Shown piece by piece: positions 51,483 to 60,476 of a stretch of 64,000 bases of DNA. Source of the DNA: Larkinella rosea (GTDB taxonomy: Bacteria > Bacteroidota > Bacteroidia > Cytophagales > Spirosomataceae); NCBI RefSeq assembly GCF_003858635.1, contig NZ_RQJO01000007.1, forward strand, positions 187,941 through 251,940, given 5' to 3'. Position 1 is the stretch's first letter. Every line of letters begins with the position of its first letter. The translations under genes and the position numbers were made by a program. The notes under the pieces were generated by a model that saw only the letters and a program-made list of their open reading frames with translations, was not told where the DNA came from and did no database searches.

Positions 51483-53024
51483 ATGAATCAACCGTTCGTT
51501 GAGGCTTTACTGGTTCTCAATGCACTGCCGGGTAATCATCTCATTCTTTTACCCGATGCTCCCCGCTTTACCATCGTGGCCGCCACCGATGCGTACCTGA
51601 GCGTTACCTACACGACTCGGGAAGCTATTCTGGGGAAAGGTATTTTCGAAGCTTTTACCGACGATCATGCCAATCCGGAGGCTACCGGTGTAGTTAACCT
51701 TAGCGCTTCGTTACACCAGGCTATTCTCCGGAAGCAGCCCCAGCAAATGGCGGACCAGCGCTACGACGTGTTTAATCCGTTAAAGGGCGGTTTTGAGCAG
51801 AAACTGTGGAGGTCCGTTAATAAACCAGTGCTGGATGAATCCGGGGAAATCCAATACATTATTCACACCGCCGAAGACATTACGAATGCGGCCCAACTGG
51901 CAGAACTTGTGGAGATCAACGGGTATCTGCAAACCATCATCAACGGCTTTAAAGAACCGTTGCAGGTGCTGGAACCGATCATTGAAAAGGGGCAGGTTGT
52001 CGACTTTCGCTTTAAGCTCACCAACCAGGCCTACGCTTCCTACGCCAATACCACGCCCGAGCAGTTGCAGGGGAGACGGGTCGGCGAAGTCTTTCCCGGT
52101 TATTTCGAAACAGAGAGCTTTGCCAATCCGGTTTTTACGTTCACCACGGGGGAGCCGCTCACCTTTGAAATTCACTACGACAAAGACGGACTGGATCTTT
52201 ATAACCTGATGAGTACGTCCAAAATGAATGAATTGGTTGTCATTCATTTTACTGATTTTACCCGCCTGCGCCAGCTGCAGTTGCAACTGGAAAATAAAAT
52301 TGATGAGCTGAAACGCTCCAATGATAGTTTACAGCAGTTTGCGTACGTGGCCTCCCATGATTTACAGGAACCGTTGCGCAAGATTCAGCAGTTCAGTGGT
52401 CTGTTAAAAAGAAGCTATGGGCGGGCGCCGGATTCGGGTGCTGACTACCTGGAGCGGATGCAATTGGCTGCCGAGCGTATGTCGGTGCTGATCAATGACT
52501 TGCTAACTTTTGCGCGCATCGATACCCAGAAACCAAACAAACAACCGGTTTTTCTTTCGGCCGTAGTGGCGCAATGTCTGGTCGATTTGGAACTACTCGT
52601 GGCGGAAACCGGGGCCGTTATCGAAGTAGGTACACTGCCTGTCGTGTTGGGTGATCGGCTGCAATTGGATCAATTGTTTGGCAATCTGCTCTCCAACGCC
52701 CTCAAGTTTCGACGCCAGGGGCATCCGCCGGTTATCAGCGCTACAGCGCGTCAGGTGGAAGCATTACCGGCAGACGTGGAAGTGCGTCGGGAAGCTTCAG
52801 CTTATCACCTCATTGAGGTTCGCGATAATGGCATTGGTTTCGACGACAAATATACCGATCGCATCTTTCAGGTTTTCCAGCGGCTGCATAACCGGAGTCA
52901 GTATCCGGGTACGGGCATTGGGTTAGCCATTTGTGAAAAAGTAGTGGCAAACCATGGGGGAGCCATTACGGCAATCAGTGAGCCCGGCCAAGGAGCGACG
53001 TTTCAGGTATTTTTGCCAGTCTAA
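51483..53024 (+). CDS. PAS-domain sensor histidine kinase
   Basis: Cytoplasmic sensor kinase of 513 residues. There is no transmembrane segment. Two PAS-type sensor domains lie at about 20-135 (PRFTIVAATDAYLSVTYTTR, LDESGEIQYIIHTAEDITNA) and 150-270. A coiled linker follows (LRQLQLQLENKIDELKRSND). The HisKA site is QFAYVASHDLQEPLRKIQQF, with the histidine about residue 293. The HATPase has GNLLSNALKFRRQG (N box), EVRDNGIGFDDKYTDRIFQV (G1), FQRLHNRSQYPGTGIGLAIC (F and G2). This resembles the bacteriophytochrome-like/PAS kinases of soil Bacteroidota. No response regulator is adjacent. The start ATG is the first in the frame. Confidence 0.93.
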   Translation: MNQPFVEALLVLNALPGNHLILLPDAPRFTIVAATDAYLSVTYTTREAILGKGIFEAFTDDHANPEATGVVNLSASLHQAILRKQPQQMADQRYDVFNPLKGGFEQKLWRSVNKPVLDESGEIQYIIHTAEDITNAAQLAELVEINGYLQTIINGFKEPLQVLEPIIEKGQVVDFRFKLTNQAYASYANTTPEQLQGRRVGEVFPGYFETESFANPVFTFTTGEPLTFEIHYDKDGLDLYNLMSTSKMNELVVIHFTDFTRLRQLQLQLENKIDELKRSNDSLQQFAYVASHDLQEPLRKIQQFSGLLKRSYGRAPDSGADYLERMQLAAERMSVLINDLLTFARIDTQKPNKQPVFLSAVVAQCLVDLELLVAETGAVIEVGTLPVVLGDRLQLDQLFGNLLSNALKFRRQGHPPVISATARQVEALPADVEVRREASAYHLIEVRDNGIGFDDKYTDRIFQVFQRLHNRSQYPGTGIGLAICEKVVANHGGAITAISEPGQGATFQVFLPV

Positions 53025-53042
53025 AAACGGAGTACGAGGGTT

Positions 53043-53423
53043 CTACAAAACCAGTTGTTCAAATAGACGGGTCAGCTTGTCGGCGGCATCATCACACAAA
53101 CCGGTGTGAACGGGTGAGGTTTGTACGATGGTGCTGCGGTTGGCCGTGAGCCACCGAAACCGGCTTGCCATCGGCAGTTGCCCGATGGGGCCGCCTTCCC
53201 GACGACCGGCGCCGATTTTCTGAAAAACCTGCAGCCGTTCCTGCAAGCCTGTCAGATCGATTTCGCGGCAAAAAGCAGTAAGGCGGTTTTCATCCAGTTC
53301 AAAAATCGTCTGCAAAAAACCTTGCGACGGACAATACAATATGACGCCGACATTTAGGAATTCTTCGCGTTCGACGCGTGGCACGACGCGGATCACGGCG
53401 TACTCAAACAAGTGATTGGGCAT
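53043..53423 (-). CDS. DUF3037 family protein
   Basis: Protein of 126 residues. The pattern NHLFEYAVIRVVPRVEREEF followed by LNVGVILYCPSQ is the DUF3037 hallmark (about residues 3-35). The function is not known. The gene overlaps the HipA-like kinase upstream by about 20 nt, so translation is coupled. These two families occur together in many bacteria, which suggests a functional module. An alternative ATG lies 18 nt upstream. Confidence 0.85.
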   Translation of the reverse strand: MPNHLFEYAVIRVVPRVEREEFLNVGVILYCPSQGFLQTIFELDENRLTAFCREIDLTGLQERLQVFQKIGAGRREGGPIGQLPMASRFRWLTANRSTIVQTSPVHTGLCDDAADKLTRLFEQLVL

Positions 53424-54204
53424 GTTTCGCTTCGTTGACAAAGACTTCTGAATGGGCGAGCCGGGTTTCTAAAAACCGGACATAAATCTGTCGTTGTTCT
53501 TCCGCCGAATCGGCCGTTGGCTCGTTCGTCAGCCACTCATCCGGAACCAGATCAACAATGGCCTGAATGCGTTCAGAAGTTAATATCTGACGAAATTCGG
53601 CATCGACGGCATCTAATTCGGTGGCCCAGGGGAGCAACACGTGATCTTTCACCGCTGCGAATGGTTTTTTAGCCTGTTCTTCCCAGGGTTGCCCGGAATG
53701 GTGAAAATAAAGCGCAGCTCCGTGGTCGATCAGCCAGAGTTCCCGGTGCCAGATCAGCATGTTGGTATTGCGGGCCGTCCGATCCACGTTGGTGATGAAA
53801 CAATCGAACCAGACAATCTGCGACGCCAGCCGGGCGCTGACCGCGTTCAAAACCGGATCGAAGGTCGTGGCGCGGGAAAGAAAGTGCAGCCCCAGATTCA
53901 GTCCTCCACTGGCCCGTAACAAATCCTGAATTTCCTCGTCCGGTTCGGTTCGGGCCATCGCCGGATCGAGAATGGCGAATACAATTTCGGGAATCCGGAA
54001 ACCGAGTGCGCGGGCTAGCTCCCCGGCGATCAGTTCGGCAATGAGCGCTTTGACGCCCTGACCCGCGCCCCGAAATTTCAGCACGTACAGAAAATCGTCG
54101 TCAGCATCCACAATGGCGGGCAGCGAACCGCCTTCGCGCAACGGCGTAACGTAGCGGGTCACCTGGACGGTCCGGACGGGAGATTCGCGATTGCGTTGGG
54201 CCAT
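53404..54204 (-). CDS. HipA-like kinase-fold protein (HipA_2 type)
   Basis: This 266-residue protein resembles the HipA-type Ser/Thr kinase fold found beside DUF3037. It has FLYVLKFRGAGQGVKALIAE (nucleotide/Lys region), ELIAGELARALGFRIPEIV (helix), ASQIVWFDCFITNVDRTARN (catalytic-loop-like, Asp and Asn), NTNMLIWHRELWLIDHGAAL (DFG-like Asp in LIDHG), then a C-terminal helical part. No HipB-type antitoxin is adjacent. It lacks the large N-terminal region of true HipA. It probably forms a unit with the DUF3037 protein; the target is not known. Confidence 0.83.
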   Translation of the reverse strand: MAQRNRESPVRTVQVTRYVTPLREGGSLPAIVDADDDFLYVLKFRGAGQGVKALIAELIAGELARALGFRIPEIVFAILDPAMARTEPDEEIQDLLRASGGLNLGLHFLSRATTFDPVLNAVSARLASQIVWFDCFITNVDRTARNTNMLIWHRELWLIDHGAALYFHHSGQPWEEQAKKPFAAVKDHVLLPWATELDAVDAEFRQILTSERIQAIVDLVPDEWLTNEPTADSAEEQRQIYVRFLETRLAHSEVFVNEAKHAQSLV

Positions 54205-54337
54205 TCGTAGTAATTTATTGGGGCCGTCTTCAGCTCCGGTTTCAAGTTTGCGGGAAATTTAGGCCATTTTTTTGAGAATTCAGGGTTGATTTACCGATTC
54301 GTTCGGCAACGGTTTCGGCAGGATACGTGAAAAGCCT

Positions 54338-54345
54338 TACCTTTG
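54338..54345 (+). promoter_or_regulatory. Promoter -7 element of purL
   Basis: TACCTTTG is an exact TAnnTTTG match, 27 nt before the purL ATG; TTTC at 54313-54316 could serve as a weak -33 element. The leader would be about 20 nt, which leaves no room for a purine riboswitch. Confidence 0.6.
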
Positions 54346-54372
54346 CCCACACGAACATTCTGCTCAATCCGC

Positions 54373-56622
54373 ATGTCTGCTGAAACGACCGATCAATTAC
54401 CAACTCTCGAAACTGCTCGCAAACTGGGCCTTCTTCCCGACGAATACGACCGTATCATTGCCATTCTGGGTCGCAAACCCAATTTCACCGAACTGAGTAT
54501 TTTCTCCGTAATGTGGTCGGAGCACTGCTCGTATAAAAACTCGATTGTCTGGCTCAAAACCCTGCCCCGCGACACCACCGGCGATGCACCGAGCCGGATG
54601 CTGGCCAAAGCAGGTGAAGAAAACGCCGGTCTGGTCGATATTGGCGATGGTCTGGCCTGTAGTTTCAAGATCGAGTCGCACAACCACCCGTCGGCCATCG
54701 AACCGTATCAGGGCGCAGCGACCGGTGTGGGAGGGATCAACCGCGACATTTTTACGATGGGCGCGCGGCCGATTGCCCAGTTAAACTCCTTGCGGTTTGG
54801 TAATTTATCGTTGCCCAAAACCCGGCGACTGCTAAAAGGTGTGGTCAAAGGCATCGGCGATTACGGCAATGCGTTCGGGATTCCGACCGTGGGCGGAGAG
54901 GTTTATTTCGACGATTGTTACAACGTCAATCCGCTCGTCAACGCGTTCTCGGCCGGGATCGTTGAAACCGGAAAGGTGGCAAAAGCTACGTCGTATGGTG
55001 TTGGTAACCCGGTTTTTATCGTCGGATCAGCCACGGGCAAAGACGGTATTCACGGCGCAACGTTTGCATCAGAAGATATTTCGGATAAATCGACCGAAAA
55101 ACTCCCGGCGGTTCAGGTGGGCGATCCGTTCATGGAAAAACTATTGCTGGAAGCCACATTGGAGATCATTGCGACAGGCTATGTCATTGGTATTCAGGAT
55201 ATGGGCGCAGCCGGTATCATCTGTTCGACGTCTGAAATGAGCGCCAAAGGCGAACACGGTATGGACATCGACCTCGATAAAGTGCCGACGCGCCAGCTTA
55301 ACATGGAACCGTTCGAAATCCTCCTGTCGGAGTCGCAGGAACGGATGCTGGTGGTCATTGAAAAAGGCAAGGAAGACGTTATTCGTCAGATTTTTGATAA
55401 ATGGGATTTGAATTGTGAGCAGATCGGCGTCGTTACCGATACCGGTCGTTTGCATTTTCACCGCTATGGTCGGCTGGTGGCCGACGTTCCCGCCGATGAC
55501 CTCGTGCTGGGGGGTGGTGCTCCGCAATACCATCGCGAATACCGCGAACCGGCTTATTTTCAGGAGTTTAAGAAGTTTACGATTGATGGTATTCCCGACG
55601 TAGAAACCGCAGAGATCAAAACGGTTGCCGAACACCTGCTTTCGCACCCGAACATCTGCTCGCGCCGGTGGGTCTACGAACAATATGATTCGATGGTCGG
55701 AACCGCCAACCGCAGCACGAACGAACCTTCGGATGCCGCCGTGGTCAGTGTGAAAGGAACCGACAAATCCATCGTCATCACGGTCGATTGCAACAGCCGC
55801 TACGTCAATGCCGACCCCGAAGAAGGGTGCGCCATCGCCGTGGCCGAAGCCGCCCGCAACATCGTGTGTTCGGGTGGAGAACCGCTGGCCATTACAAACT
55901 GCCTGAATTTCGGAAATCCCTATGTGCCAGAGGTTTACTGGCAGTTTGTGGGTGCCATCAAAGGGATGAAAAAAGCCTGCGAAAAATTCAATACGCCGGT
56001 AACGGGTGGTAACGTCAGTTTCTACAACCAGAGCTCCGACGAAGGACCGGTTTTCCCGACGCCGACAATCGGGATGCTGGGGCTGATGGAAAAGCCGGAT
56101 AACCGCATGACGCTCGGTTTCCGTCAGCCGGGTGACCTGATTTACCTGCTGGGCGAGTCGAAAAATGATGTCGGTTCATCGGAATATCTGTACTCATACC
56201 GGGGCGTCAAAGGCTCGCCGGCACCGGTTTTTGATCTGGACGAAGAATTTACGCTGCAAGCCATTGTCAAGGGTATTATTCAGGAAAAATTAGTTGTTTC
56301 GGCACACGATATTTCCGATGGTGGGTTGTTCGTCACGCTGGCCGAATCGGCGATGGTGAATCAAACCGGTTTTACGATCCGGACCGATGGCGGTTTTCGG
56401 AAAGATGCGTTCCTGTTCGGTGAGAGCCAGAGCCGGGTGGTCGTGTCGGTTTCACCGGATCAACAGGCTCAGTTTGAAGGCTCGCTGGAAAAGTCCAATG
56501 TTTCGGTTCGCCAGTTAGGTACGGTTACAGATGGTGACTTTGTGATCGACGACGATACGGTTTTGTCCGTTGCTGATGCGAAGGCATTGTACGACAATGC
56601 GTTGGGTCAGAAAATGCAATAA
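54373..56622 (+). CDS. purL: FGAM synthase subunit II
   Basis: Phosphoribosylformylglycinamidine synthase of the small type, 749 residues, which needs separate PurS and PurQ. It converts FGAR and glutamine to FGAM in purine synthesis. Signatures: [16 protein letters not shown] (about 48-63), [20 protein letters not shown] (about 98-117), [39 protein letters not shown] (about 173-192), [20 protein letters not shown], and [13 protein letters not shown] (about 545-557). ATG 54373 gives [20 protein letters not shown]; ten further codons upstream are not like the family. Confidence 0.97.
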   Translation: MSAETTDQLPTLETARKLGLLPDEYDRIIAILGRKPNFTELSIFSVMWSEHCSYKNSIVWLKTLPRDTTGDAPSRMLAKAGEENAGLVDIGDGLACSFKIESHNHPSAIEPYQGAATGVGGINRDIFTMGARPIAQLNSLRFGNLSLPKTRRLLKGVVKGIGDYGNAFGIPTVGGEVYFDDCYNVNPLVNAFSAGIVETGKVAKATSYGVGNPVFIVGSATGKDGIHGATFASEDISDKSTEKLPAVQVGDPFMEKLLLEATLEIIATGYVIGIQDMGAAGIICSTSEMSAKGEHGMDIDLDKVPTRQLNMEPFEILLSESQERMLVVIEKGKEDVIRQIFDKWDLNCEQIGVVTDTGRLHFHRYGRLVADVPADDLVLGGGAPQYHREYREPAYFQEFKKFTIDGIPDVETAEIKTVAEHLLSHPNICSRRWVYEQYDSMVGTANRSTNEPSDAAVVSVKGTDKSIVITVDCNSRYVNADPEEGCAIAVAEAARNIVCSGGEPLAITNCLNFGNPYVPEVYWQFVGAIKGMKKACEKFNTPVTGGNVSFYNQSSDEGPVFPTPTIGMLGLMEKPDNRMTLGFRQPGDLIYLLGESKNDVGSSEYLYSYRGVKGSPAPVFDLDEEFTLQAIVKGIIQEKLVVSAHDISDGGLFVTLAESAMVNQTGFTIRTDGGFRKDAFLFGESQSRVVVSVSPDQQAQFEGSLEKSNVSVRQLGTVTDGDFVIDDDTVLSVADAKALYDNALGQKMQ

Positions 56623-56636
56623 GAAGCCTTTAAAAT

Positions 56637-57233
56637 ATGAATGCAACTCCGGTTGGTAAAACACATTTAACGGTCGAAGAGTATTTCAAACTGGAAGAAT
56701 CCAGCGAAATTCGGCATGAGTTTTACAAAGGACAGATTTATGATATGGCGGGGAGTTCGCTCCGCCATAATCGTCTGGTTCGGAAAATTGCCGGAATGCT
56801 TGAAAGCCAGCCCGCCAATGAGCGTTGTGGCGTATTTACGGAAACCGTTAAAGTCGAAGTTGTCAAAAATATCTACTATCCATATCCAGACGTCGTTCTG
56901 ACTTGTCATCCGTTTGATTTACAAAGCCAATTCATCATCCGGCAACCCAGCCTTATCGTTGAGGTATTGTCCAAATCGTCGGTGGCTACTGATCGGGATT
57001 ATAAATGGGAGGAATACCAAAAAATGCCATCCCTGCTGTATTACTTGTTGGTTAACCAATATAAGGTGGGAGTGGAATTATATGCCCGGGTGGAAAATAC
57101 GGATCAATGGACGTATCAGCGATATATCCAATTGGAAGATGTTGTAGTTTTTCCACGCCTAAATTTTGAATTGGCAATCGGAGCCATTTACCAAGGAATT
57201 AATTTTACAACTACCGAGGAAGAGCCTGCCTAG
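56637..57233 (+). CDS. Uma2-type (DUF820) PD-(D/E)XK nuclease family protein
   Basis: This 198-residue protein is of the DUF820/Uma2 restriction-endonuclease-like family. Visible hallmarks are LTVEEYFKLEESSEIRHEFY (N-terminal), YPYPDVVLTC (about 82-91, catalytic Asp), LIVEVLSKSSVATDRDYKWE (about 105-124, containing E-x-L and the S..T.DR..K..EY signature). Many cyanobacteria and some Bacteroidota have expanded families of these; their cellular role is unclear. The gene lies only 14 nt after purL. Confidence 0.9.
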   Translation: MNATPVGKTHLTVEEYFKLEESSEIRHEFYKGQIYDMAGSSLRHNRLVRKIAGMLESQPANERCGVFTETVKVEVVKNIYYPYPDVVLTCHPFDLQSQFIIRQPSLIVEVLSKSSVATDRDYKWEEYQKMPSLLYYLLVNQYKVGVELYARVENTDQWTYQRYIQLEDVVVFPRLNFELAIGAIYQGINFTTTEEEPA

Positions 57234-57265
57234 TTTCAAAAAGACGGTTTTGCGCATTAGAGCGT

Positions 57266-57273
57266 TATTTTTG
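57266..57273 (+). promoter_or_regulatory. Promoter -7 element overlapping the truA start region
   Basis: TATTTTTG is a TAnnTTTG match that ends only 6 nt before the truA ATG at 57280. If it is used, transcription would start almost at the ATG, giving a leaderless or very short-leader mRNA. Confidence 0.45.
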
Positions 57274-57279
57274 CATGTT

Positions 57280-58044
57280 ATGCGCTACTTCATCCAACTT
57301 TCCTACCGAGGCACGGCCTACCACGGCTGGCAATTTCAGCCCAATGGCATCAGTATTCAGGAAGTTCTGGAGCAGAAACTGACCCTAATTCTGAAAGAAC
57401 GCATTGCCATCGTGGGCAGCGGTCGGACGGATGCCGGGGTTCATGCCGAACAGCAGTTTGCCCATTTTGAGCTGGACCGCCCGTTGGAATTGACGGACAC
57501 CCTGATTCATGCCCTGAATTGCCTGCTGCCGCCGGATATTGCCATCCAGACCATTTTTCCGGTCGCCCCTGACGTTCATGCCCGGTTTTCGGCCACAACC
57601 CGTTACTACCAATACCGCATCCGGAAACAGAAAAGTCCGTTTCTGGACTACCTGGTGTACGTTTTTCGGCCTCAGCTCGACATCGACGAGATGAACAGAG
57701 CGGCTGCGCTGCTGTTTCAATACGATGATTTTGAAAGTTTTAGCAAGGTTCGGACGAAGGTTTCGCATTTTCGCTGTGTCATGCACCGGGCCGAGTGGGT
57801 GGTCGAGGACGATCAGCTTGTTTTTCACATCAAAGCCAACCGGTTTTTATATGGCATGGTCAGAACGCTGGTGGGAACGATGCTCGAAATCGGGCAGGGG
57901 CGCATGACCGTTGCCGAATTTAAACAGATTCTGCTGGCGAAAGACCGCACCAAAGCCGGGCGTTCGGCACCCGCCAGCGGATTATTTCTGGTTGAAGTAG
58001 GCTATCCACCAGCCGTGTTCGATAAGAAAAATGAGAAACGGTGA
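57280..58044 (+). CDS. truA: tRNA pseudouridine(38-40) synthase
   Basis: TruA of 254 residues, which makes pseudouridine at positions 38-40 in the tRNA anticodon arm. Signatures: YFIQLSYRGTAYHGWQFQPN (3-22), VGSGRTDAGVHAEQQFAHFE (Asp catalytic in GRTDAGVH, about 46-54), RYYQYRI (about 108-114) and RFLYGMVRTLVGTMLEIGQG (about 188-207). ATG 57280 gives a correct family N-terminus (MRYFIQLSYRG); the frame is open a further 38 codons, into the Uma2-type gene. Confidence 0.96.
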   Translation: MRYFIQLSYRGTAYHGWQFQPNGISIQEVLEQKLTLILKERIAIVGSGRTDAGVHAEQQFAHFELDRPLELTDTLIHALNCLLPPDIAIQTIFPVAPDVHARFSATTRYYQYRIRKQKSPFLDYLVYVFRPQLDIDEMNRAAALLFQYDDFESFSKVRTKVSHFRCVMHRAEWVVEDDQLVFHIKANRFLYGMVRTLVGTMLEIGQGRMTVAEFKQILLAKDRTKAGRSAPASGLFLVEVGYPPAVFDKKNEKR

Positions 58045-58092
58045 ATGAGGAATGCTGATTTCGAGTAAATTGGGTAATTCATCGTTTCTCAT
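58031..58092. repeat. 16-bp inverted repeat across the truA stop (family F)
   Basis: ATGAGAAACGGTGAAT (58031-58046) and ATTCATCGTTTCTCAT (58077-58092) are reverse complements with one mismatch. The left arm covers the truA stop codon. It lies between two plus-strand genes. Confidence 0.75.
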
Positions 58093-58114
58093 TCATCAAT
58101 CATCGTCTAAAAAC

Positions 58115-59098
58115 GTGATTAACGAATTTCAGCAACTCATTCGGGCTTACCGAAAGACCGACTTTACCCAGCGTAAAGCCGCTTTGGCAACCGTCGTCGG
58201 ACTGAGCGGTTCGGGGTATCGCCGTCCGGGTGCCCGCATGTACATCACCGACGATGGCCAGTGGATTGGAGCTATCAGTGGCGGTTGTCTGGAGGGCGAT
58301 GCGCTGCGAAAAGCCCGTGAGGTCATGCAAACCCGTCAGGCTCGTTTGGTCACCTATGACACCTCTGACCCGGAGGGCGAAAACTTTGGCATCGGTCTGG
58401 GTTGCAACGGGGTTTTGGATGTACTCATTCAATCCATTGATCCTGCTGATTCGGAAAATCCGCTCGAAACGCTCGATCGCGTGATGCAGGAACGTCGCCC
58501 GCTGACATTGGAAACCAATCTGCCCGATGGTGCCGGAATCTTCGTGGAAGAACTCAAACCCGACATTCAATTGCTGGTGTTTGGGGGCGGCTACGATGCC
58601 GTGCCGCTGGTGCAACTGGCCAAGCAAATTGGCTGGCGGGTGGTAGTTACCGACGATTGTGTGGCGCACCTGCAACCCCGGCGATTTGGCGTAGCCGACG
58701 AAATGCTGGCCGTTCAGCGCGACGATATTCGGAAGCAACTACCAATCGATGCCTTTTCAGCCGCGGTTTTGATCTCCCATAATTTTAAGTACGACCGATC
58801 GGTTTTGCGGGAATTATTGCAAACCGATATCCCGTATATTGGCCTTCTGGGGCCGAAAAAACGCGGTGATGCGCTGCTGGATGAGGTAGGAGACCTGGTT
58901 ACATCGAAAGATGAAAAACGGCTTTTCTGGCCGATCGGCCTGGATGTCGGAGCCGACAATCCACAGGAAATTGCACTGTCGATCCTGGCAGAAATTCAGG
59001 CGGTTTTCCGGCGGGCCTCAGCACAACCGCTGAAATTCAAGAACGCGCCGATTCATCAGCCGGTGCAATCGATCTCTACGTCTGTTGACCTCACCTGA
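58115..59098 (+). CDS. XdhC-family molybdenum-enzyme maturation protein
   Basis: This 327-residue protein of the XdhC/CoxI family sulfurates or inserts the molybdenum cofactor of xanthine dehydrogenase-type enzymes. N-terminal XdhC_CoxI domain: AALATVVGLSGSGYRRPGAR (about 24-43), IGAISGGCLEGDALRKA (about 55-71), FGIGLGCNGVLDVLIQ. C-terminal Rossmann-like XdhC_C domain: LLVFGGGYDAVPLVQLAKQI (about 157-176), VLISHNFKYD and YIGLLGPKKRGDALLDEV. The frame is open from 58052, but that stretch overlaps the inverted repeat and looks non-coding, so I prefer the GTG at 58115 as start; it is not certain. Confidence 0.88.
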   Translation: MINEFQQLIRAYRKTDFTQRKAALATVVGLSGSGYRRPGARMYITDDGQWIGAISGGCLEGDALRKAREVMQTRQARLVTYDTSDPEGENFGIGLGCNGVLDVLIQSIDPADSENPLETLDRVMQERRPLTLETNLPDGAGIFVEELKPDIQLLVFGGGYDAVPLVQLAKQIGWRVVVTDDCVAHLQPRRFGVADEMLAVQRDDIRKQLPIDAFSAAVLISHNFKYDRSVLRELLQTDIPYIGLLGPKKRGDALLDEVGDLVTSKDEKRLFWPIGLDVGADNPQEIALSILAEIQAVFRRASAQPLKFKNAPIHQPVQSISTSVDLT

Positions 59099-59111
59099 CC
59101 GGTCATTACGC

Positions 59112-59702
59112 ATGAACCTCGCCATCATTATTTTAGCCGCCGGAGCATCGACGCGGTTGGACAACGAACCTAAGCAACTCATTGAATGGGAAGGCAGAAC
59201 ATTGCTTCGACGGGTGGTCGATACGGCTTTGTCCACCCCTTTTCGGCCGGTTGTCGTCGTTGTAGGGGCCAATAAAAACCGGATTTCGCCCGAACTGGAA
59301 GGACTGCCCGTGACCATTATCGACAATCAACACTGGCAACAGGGGCTTTCATCGTCGGTAAAAACCGGTCTGGCGGCTGTTTACCTGACCCAGAAAGACA
59401 TCGATGCGGTTTTGTTTTTACTGACCGATCAACCCCATGTCGATCGCGGGTTGTTGCTGCAGCTGGCGCAGGTTTACCAGGAAAGCGGCAAAGGAATTGT
59501 GGCTTCGGGTTACGCGGGCAGTTTGGGCGTTCCGGCCTTGTTCGACCGGAAATACATCAGTGAACTGCTCAGCCTGGAAGGCGATAAGGGAGCAAAGTGG
59601 GTGATCAAAAACCACGCAGACGACTGCGCCGAAGTGCCTTTCGAGTCCGGAAATATTGATCTGGATACGGGTGAAGATGTCGTGCGGTTTTTAGGCTTGT
59701 GA
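59112..59702 (+). CDS. MocA/MobA-like nucleotidyltransferase (molybdopterin cytidylyltransferase type)
   Basis: This 196-residue protein has the nucleotidyltransferase fold AIIILAAGASTRLDNEPKQL (3-22; LAAGxSxRxGxxKxL motif) and LLTDQPHVD (about 106-114), the metal-binding region of this family (LxxDxP). Then come GVPALFDRKYISELLSLEGD, KGAKWVIK and FESGNIDLDTGEDV. It would attach CMP to molybdopterin. It starts 13 nt after the XdhC-type gene. The usual partners, the hydroxylase subunits, are not in the window. Confidence 0.88.
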   Translation: MNLAIIILAAGASTRLDNEPKQLIEWEGRTLLRRVVDTALSTPFRPVVVVVGANKNRISPELEGLPVTIIDNQHWQQGLSSSVKTGLAAVYLTQKDIDAVLFLLTDQPHVDRGLLLQLAQVYQESGKGIVASGYAGSLGVPALFDRKYISELLSLEGDKGAKWVIKNHADDCAEVPFESGNIDLDTGEDVVRFLGL

Positions 59703-59739
59703 AGGAGAAATTTGTGAGACGGTGAGCGTTTGTTCCTGC

Positions 59740-60264
59740 TCATTTGGATAGCTTCAGACCAAAGTTATAACGCTTATCGACGACTCGGCTTAGAATACCA
59801 ATCTGTCCGCAATGGTACATGGTATGCTTAATATTCCAGTCAATTGCCTCAAATTTTGTTGCAGCAATTGGGTGTGGTATGGACGTAGGCTCGAGTGGGC
59901 CGTTTAGTTCTGAGAGGGATAGAGAAGTCAAGATATCGATTGACTTCTGTTGAATGACTTTTAGGTCCTGGAACAGCGTCCTTGCGTTGGTCTTTCCAAC
60001 CGAAAGGATCGGGGCTGAGACCGTAAAAAAATCACTGTATTCCTTGATTGGAAGCCTTTGGAGAACATCCATCTGATGCCCTCTGATGACCAGAATGGAA
60101 TGGAAATAATGACTGATAATCAAATGCCCAACCTGCCAGTTGAGATTGGATTCAACGGTATCAGGAATGATTTCCCACTTATCGAATGGAACTGCTTCGA
60201 GGAGCTTGTTTGTCCATTCGTAAGCATTTGAAGTTTGGTTGATTAAAATTTCGGTCTCTGTCAT
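59740..60264 (-). CDS. DinB-superfamily protein
   Basis: This 174-residue four-helix-bundle protein of the DinB/YfiT type opens with TETEILINQTSNAYEWTNKL, then LNWQVGHLIISHYFHSILVI (first histidine of the metal site) and ends with IDWNIKHTMYHCGQIGILSR (the second and third histidines). A metal site of three histidines is therefore likely. DinB-like proteins may be thiol transferases or have other uses; the substrate is not known. ATG 60264 is the better start than the one 36 codons upstream. Confidence 0.85.
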   Translation of the reverse strand: MTETEILINQTSNAYEWTNKLLEAVPFDKWEIIPDTVESNLNWQVGHLIISHYFHSILVIRGHQMDVLQRLPIKEYSDFFTVSAPILSVGKTNARTLFQDLKVIQQKSIDILTSLSLSELNGPLEPTSIPHPIAATKFEAIDWNIKHTMYHCGQIGILSRVVDKRYNFGLKLSK

Positions 60265-60476
60265 TGAAACGAAGAAGTTATAAATCAGACTGCCATTTGA
60301 CAGGATTCGCGCACAAATTATAAAACTTTGTGAAGAAGACAGCATGTAGATAACGGTGAGAAACGTTGTCAAACCGATGTCCGTATGGGCGGCCCGTCAC
60401 ATATCAGTGTATCCGTTCGTGGTCTTTGATACGACTTCGTATTGTACGCTCCCTTAAAACGCTACAATCCCAAACG

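Noticed and set aside
54346-54372. Purine riboswitch upstream of purL
   Set aside because: The leader from the TACCTTTG promoter is about 20 nt, too short for any known purine riboswitch.
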